A DNA stretch of 64,000 nt from Eutrigla gurnardus (lineage: Eukaryota; Chordata; Actinopteri; Perciformes; Triglidae), in the NCBI GenBank assembly GCA_963514095.1, contig OY741265.1, positions 24,358,590 through 24,422,589 of the forward strand, read 5' to 3'. Each line of letters begins with the position of its first letter. Position 1 is the stretch's first letter. The notes below the pieces were generated by a model that was not told where the DNA came from, did no database searches, and saw only the letters and a program-made list of their open reading frames with translations. A program made the translations under genes and the position numbers. Shown piece by piece: positions 60,129-64,000 of this stretch.

Positions 60129-62858
60129 CGCCCATGATTCCCAAGTTTTAATTTCAACATATTCAACAGTGATATTTTGCTTGGAGGGTGCGTCTACTGA
60201 AAGTCCTTTCATCCTCTTGGCATTTACGTACAAAATGTTACAGAAACATGTTTAATATTTCTAATATTTTTGGAATCCGCACAACAACTATTCAGTGCAA
60301 TAAATCTGTACCACCCGAGTACATATCTAAATACATTTTTTGTGTGAATGCTAAGAATATGGTACACATCAGCTACACAGAAAAATGTAAAATAAAGTGT
60401 TACTTCTGATTAAATGTGGTCACGCTGTTCTGCCTCAGTGTTGATGAAAAGGTGAAGAAGAACATGTAAGTAGAATGTTAATATCTAAATGCTCTCAAAA
60501 GTACATAATAAGCCCTAATCATTTATACCCCTCTCCATGAAATCAAGAGAATGTCTTTTTCTTGTGCACCTCAGTAGGTTTTCCTCTAGATGATTGATGT
60601 CAGTTTTTATTAGAGAAGAACCTCATGATATTTCATGAATATGTATATTATAGTGGCATTTCACTACTGATTTCAAAATATTTCTTTTTTTCTTCTATCA
60701 ATGCTTTTGAAGACACTGGACTTGAACTGAAAACCCATATTTTATAAAGTTAGGATATGTTTTTGCTAGATGAATTGATTTGTAATGTATACAGCAGATT
60801 CAGTCACTGGAAGGAAGAAAAAACGACAAAAAACTGATTTATTCACATTTCATTATTTATTCATGCTCATTTGTTTTTCAAATAATACAACTCTGAAAGG
60901 TTTTATTACAGTTGATGAATCATCCTTGTTGCTAATGACATAAATGTGCAAACTGTCCATAAATACACAATAAAGGAACGTTTGTCTGTGTGTGACTGCA
61001 ACAGTAATTTTCCGTCTATTTCTAAAAAAAAAAAGATGATTTTCTTTTGGTTCATCATTTTTGCAGACTCTAAACCTCATGGGAGCTGTGTTTATTGAAT
61101 GCAAACAAAACAATAATTGTTTATGTTGATTTGAATGGATATGTATTATCTAATATAATGTGAAAGGTTTAGTTTAACAGTGACAAACCCACAGAGACTT
61201 GTACGTATTTAGCTCGGTACAGCTAGTTTCATCTAGATCACTCTGTTTTTGCTCTGCAAAATAAGTTCTAATCATCATGCAGGCAGCTGATTTCAGAAAA
61301 AGGTGACTTGTTGTTACAGAAAGTCCTTTTCGCACCAAATGCTAAGAGAATACTTCACACAATTACATACAAAGTCAATGCAAACAGCATCCAAATTCCA
61401 CGTGAATACATATCTGCTGAGTTGAGTTTTGCGTGGAGCCGTGTCATGGATCAGTGTTGAGAGTCAGGAGAAGTTCTCAAACTTCTGACGTCATCCAGAT
61501 TCATGTGTAGGCCTACACATTAATCATCCACCCACCCAAATTAATTATCCACTTCTACCAGTCCCTTTAGGCTCTGTTGCTTTTTAAATGATGTATTGGG
61601 GTGTTGACGTAGGTCTATGAGTGTTTTCTAACAATTTACTGCTTTCAGTAACTAACGTTTGCAAGCACACAGTTATGTCTGTGCAGCAAATATCGAGGGA
61701 CACTTGAGCAGCAAATCTCAAAACTATAGGCTGGTTATGAACTTGACAGAGGAAACGGAACAAAAATGTTAGCTTCTGAAGTGATGCTGCTGTTGGTGGT
61801 GTGTAGACTGGCACTGCGTCTCTCAGCTGCTCTCTGATATGTTCATCGTTTACAGGATGTAATAAATATTTTCCTCATTAATGATGTATTATTTCATTCA
61901 TCCGCAATCCATTCACAATTAATGAGAATGTTAATTTTATGACCCAACCCGCCCGGGGATATAATTGCAACCTGTGCATCACTACCACTCGTGACGTCAG
62001 TCTCTACAGAGTCAGAACAACAGGGGATGGAGAGTCTAAAGACTACATGGTAAGTTGATGGTTATGTTGTGATGATGGTATGTGGTATCCATGGAGGTAA
62101 GTCATTCTTCCTTTTCAGAAGGAGTGCTCCTATTGGCTGTTGAGGGGATTAAATTCTATTTATTACACATAAACACACAATTGTATTTGTGCAACTAACA
62201 CAAGGCACGATTTGGTTGATGTTTGTTGTGTATACACTTTTCCATATAGCAGCACACAAGGTAGATGTTTTTCAAAAAGAAGATGAATATTGAGTGGAAT
62301 AGAGGGGACCAGAAGACTTCTTGTAGCCCCACTTTATTTATTATTGTGGTAACGTCTATGGCGTCTAACATGTTGGACCTTTTATCCAATCCACCATTGT
62401 ATAATCAAGTTCAAATGAAATCAGCAGAAATAAACATTCAGTGGGACATACACCTCGCCACAGTCTAGCTGGACATGCGCAGTTGCATAATGAACTGAAA
62501 ACATGGTTCCACTTCTCAATGGTTGGGGTCAGTTTCCACAGGATGATTCAATGTGGTGGATCAGCTTGCCGGCGGGTCCTCGAGTGGGACCTCTGCCTGG
62601 TGCTTTGAAAGGTCCAGGGTGCTCCATGCTCCCAGGGTTGCAAAGTTGGCAACCAATAAGTCTTGAAAGACTGATCCGATCTCATTTATCACACTTTGCG
62701 GGTGTACCACTTTGCCATGTCTTTACCATGCATAGACATACAATATGTGCTTATGATTCAATAGTATACAGCACAAAATTGCTTACTGCTGAGTACAAAG
62801 TTCATCATAGGTCAAGCCTCTTAATTTTGCTCTCAGAGCGCACCAGATTGGTGTAGTT

Positions 62859-63353
62859 TGTTATGGTCTTGGGTTTTGTTTTGTTAATTTCCTGTTTTAT
62901 TAAGATGTTATCTACCTCCTTTTTCCTGTGTACATCTGACTTCCTGTCTTCGTGGTTTTCCCTCCTTTTTTCTGTGTATCACTTGTTGTTTCAGTCTTGC
63001 CAGTCTGCTCTGTTCCCTTTGTTTCCACCAATCAGTTTCCAGCCTGCCCTCATGTCTGCCCACCTGTGTCTTGTGATCTGATTACTTTCTTGTGTATTTA
63101 GTCTGTGTGTTTCCCTGTCAGAGTCAGCTTGTCTGCCTTAGTCCAGTGTGTTCCTGCTGTGTTTGTTCCTTGTGCCATACTGGTTTGTTTTTAAGTTTAG
63201 TCCTTTTGGTGTGTTTCCCTGCTCAGTCTGCTCCCTCCCTTTTTGGTTCTTGCCTATTTGTATCAGCTTTGGTCATTAATGCTAGCTTTTTGTTAAATTC
63301 AACCTACCTCTCTAATTTCTGCATTTGGGTCCTCTTTTGAACTCATATTGACA
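62859..63353 (+). repeat. LTR-like dispersed repeat
   Basis: It begins TGTTATGGTCTTGGGTTTTG, runs through T/C-rich sequence, and passes ttctgcatttgggtcctctt before ending near TTGACA. The start and the ctgcatttgggtcct block recall a common fish retroelement terminus. No target duplication was found. Confidence 0.35.
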
Positions 63354-64000
63354 TATTTAGTTTTTTGTGGGGAAGTGCATGCCCATGGACCATCCTAAAG
63401 AGTGCTATCCCCCTAGAAGAGTCTTACAAAATCCTGTTGGAAAAACTGAATGTCATCCAAACCTTGATGCCTGCTGCTGCTGTCAATTAAAACAAAATTA
63501 AATGTATTAATGAAATTGTCTGAGTGCCTTAAATAAACTTTGTTCACCTCCTGCTGCACTCATCCTCCCTGCATGGGATTTTACATGGATCCTTCTGGAC
63601 AAACATGAAAGACATCAGCATGTGGTCCTGAACGCGTCAGACAGTCCTGCAGGAGACTTGAAATGTGTTGCATCATTTTAGCAATCACCTCACATGGTCC
63701 AAAGAGCATTTGTAATGAATATTGTTCCGATGTTCAGAGGGCAGAGCTCAAGGAAAATCTGTCTGAGTCTGTCAAACAGCCACCGTCATGACTTGGGTTG
63801 GTCACAGTGATGAAGAATATTTATATTCTACCTGAGCTGTTTGATCTGGACTTTGCAACATTCAGGTTGAAAACAATTGACTTTGACGTCCTTAATGTTC
63901 ATTGCTGAGTTTTTGAGTAAATTGCTTTTTTTTCCGTGGGAATGAGGCCTGAAACATCATTTCGAGTGAATGAGCCTGATGAATCTGTGTCTGAGTAATT

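Larger units (their letters stand above)
58261..64000. other. Downstream intergenic sequence
   Basis: I see no exon series or long conserved frame here. The stretch holds AT-rich sequence, a short tandem repeat (59262-59321), a 17-bp poly-G run at 60112, and an LTR-like dispersed repeat at about 62859-63353. The sequence around 58900-59135 looks repeat-like: its CCCTGCCTCCCA...GGGCTCAG block recurs near 40550. The open frame at 62503-62856 has no recognisable domain. Confidence 0.55.

Noticed and set aside
62503..62856. Plus-strand frame of 117 codons downstream of epha8
   Set aside because: There is no recognised domain and the second half looks like random AT-rich translation. Its neighbourhood resembles dispersed repeat.

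Overview
The window is vertebrate genomic DNA, most likely from a percomorph teleost fish. The evidence is a multi-exon receptor tyrosine kinase gene with canonical vertebrate splice sites, abundant CA/TG microsatellites, and many interspersed repeats of kinds common in fish genomes. All gene and repeat-family names here rest on recognition of sequence, not on a database search.

The only gene I can support is the 3' three quarters of an Eph receptor on the + strand, best matched to epha8. Fourteen coding exons, 28782 to the stop codon at 57315-57317, join in frame (about 739 codons). They encode the cysteine-rich EGF-like segment, two fibronectin type III (FN3) domains, a transmembrane helix, the juxtamembrane Tyr segment, the complete kinase domain, a SAM domain and a C-terminal Val-His-Val. 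By analogy with other Eph genes these are exons 4-17. Exons 1-3 (signal peptide and ephrin-binding domain) are not here, so bases 1-28781 are read as the end of a very long intron 3. A 3' UTR with an AATAAA at 58241 follows, and 58.3-64 kb looks intergenic.

The introns hold most of the remaining content. There are two copies of a 760-bp palindromic foldback element (14216 and 31990), a 1190-bp foldback with 480-bp arms (40708-41897), and a 2.15-kb inverted-repeat element with subterminal repeat arrays (11969-14116). Smaller MITE-like elements, LINE 3' ends with a nested insertion, a transposase fragment and many simple repeats are also present.

The most notable points in the gene concern intron 8, between the transmembrane and juxtamembrane exons. 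It has a GC donor, and its acceptor follows a (TG)n tract of about 90 bp. Both retaining this intron and skipping exon 9 would predict a membrane-anchored receptor without a kinase. The first FN3 domain also carries a Gly-rich insertion of about 26 residues. I found no operon, CRISPR array, structural RNA gene or clearly new multi-gene system.
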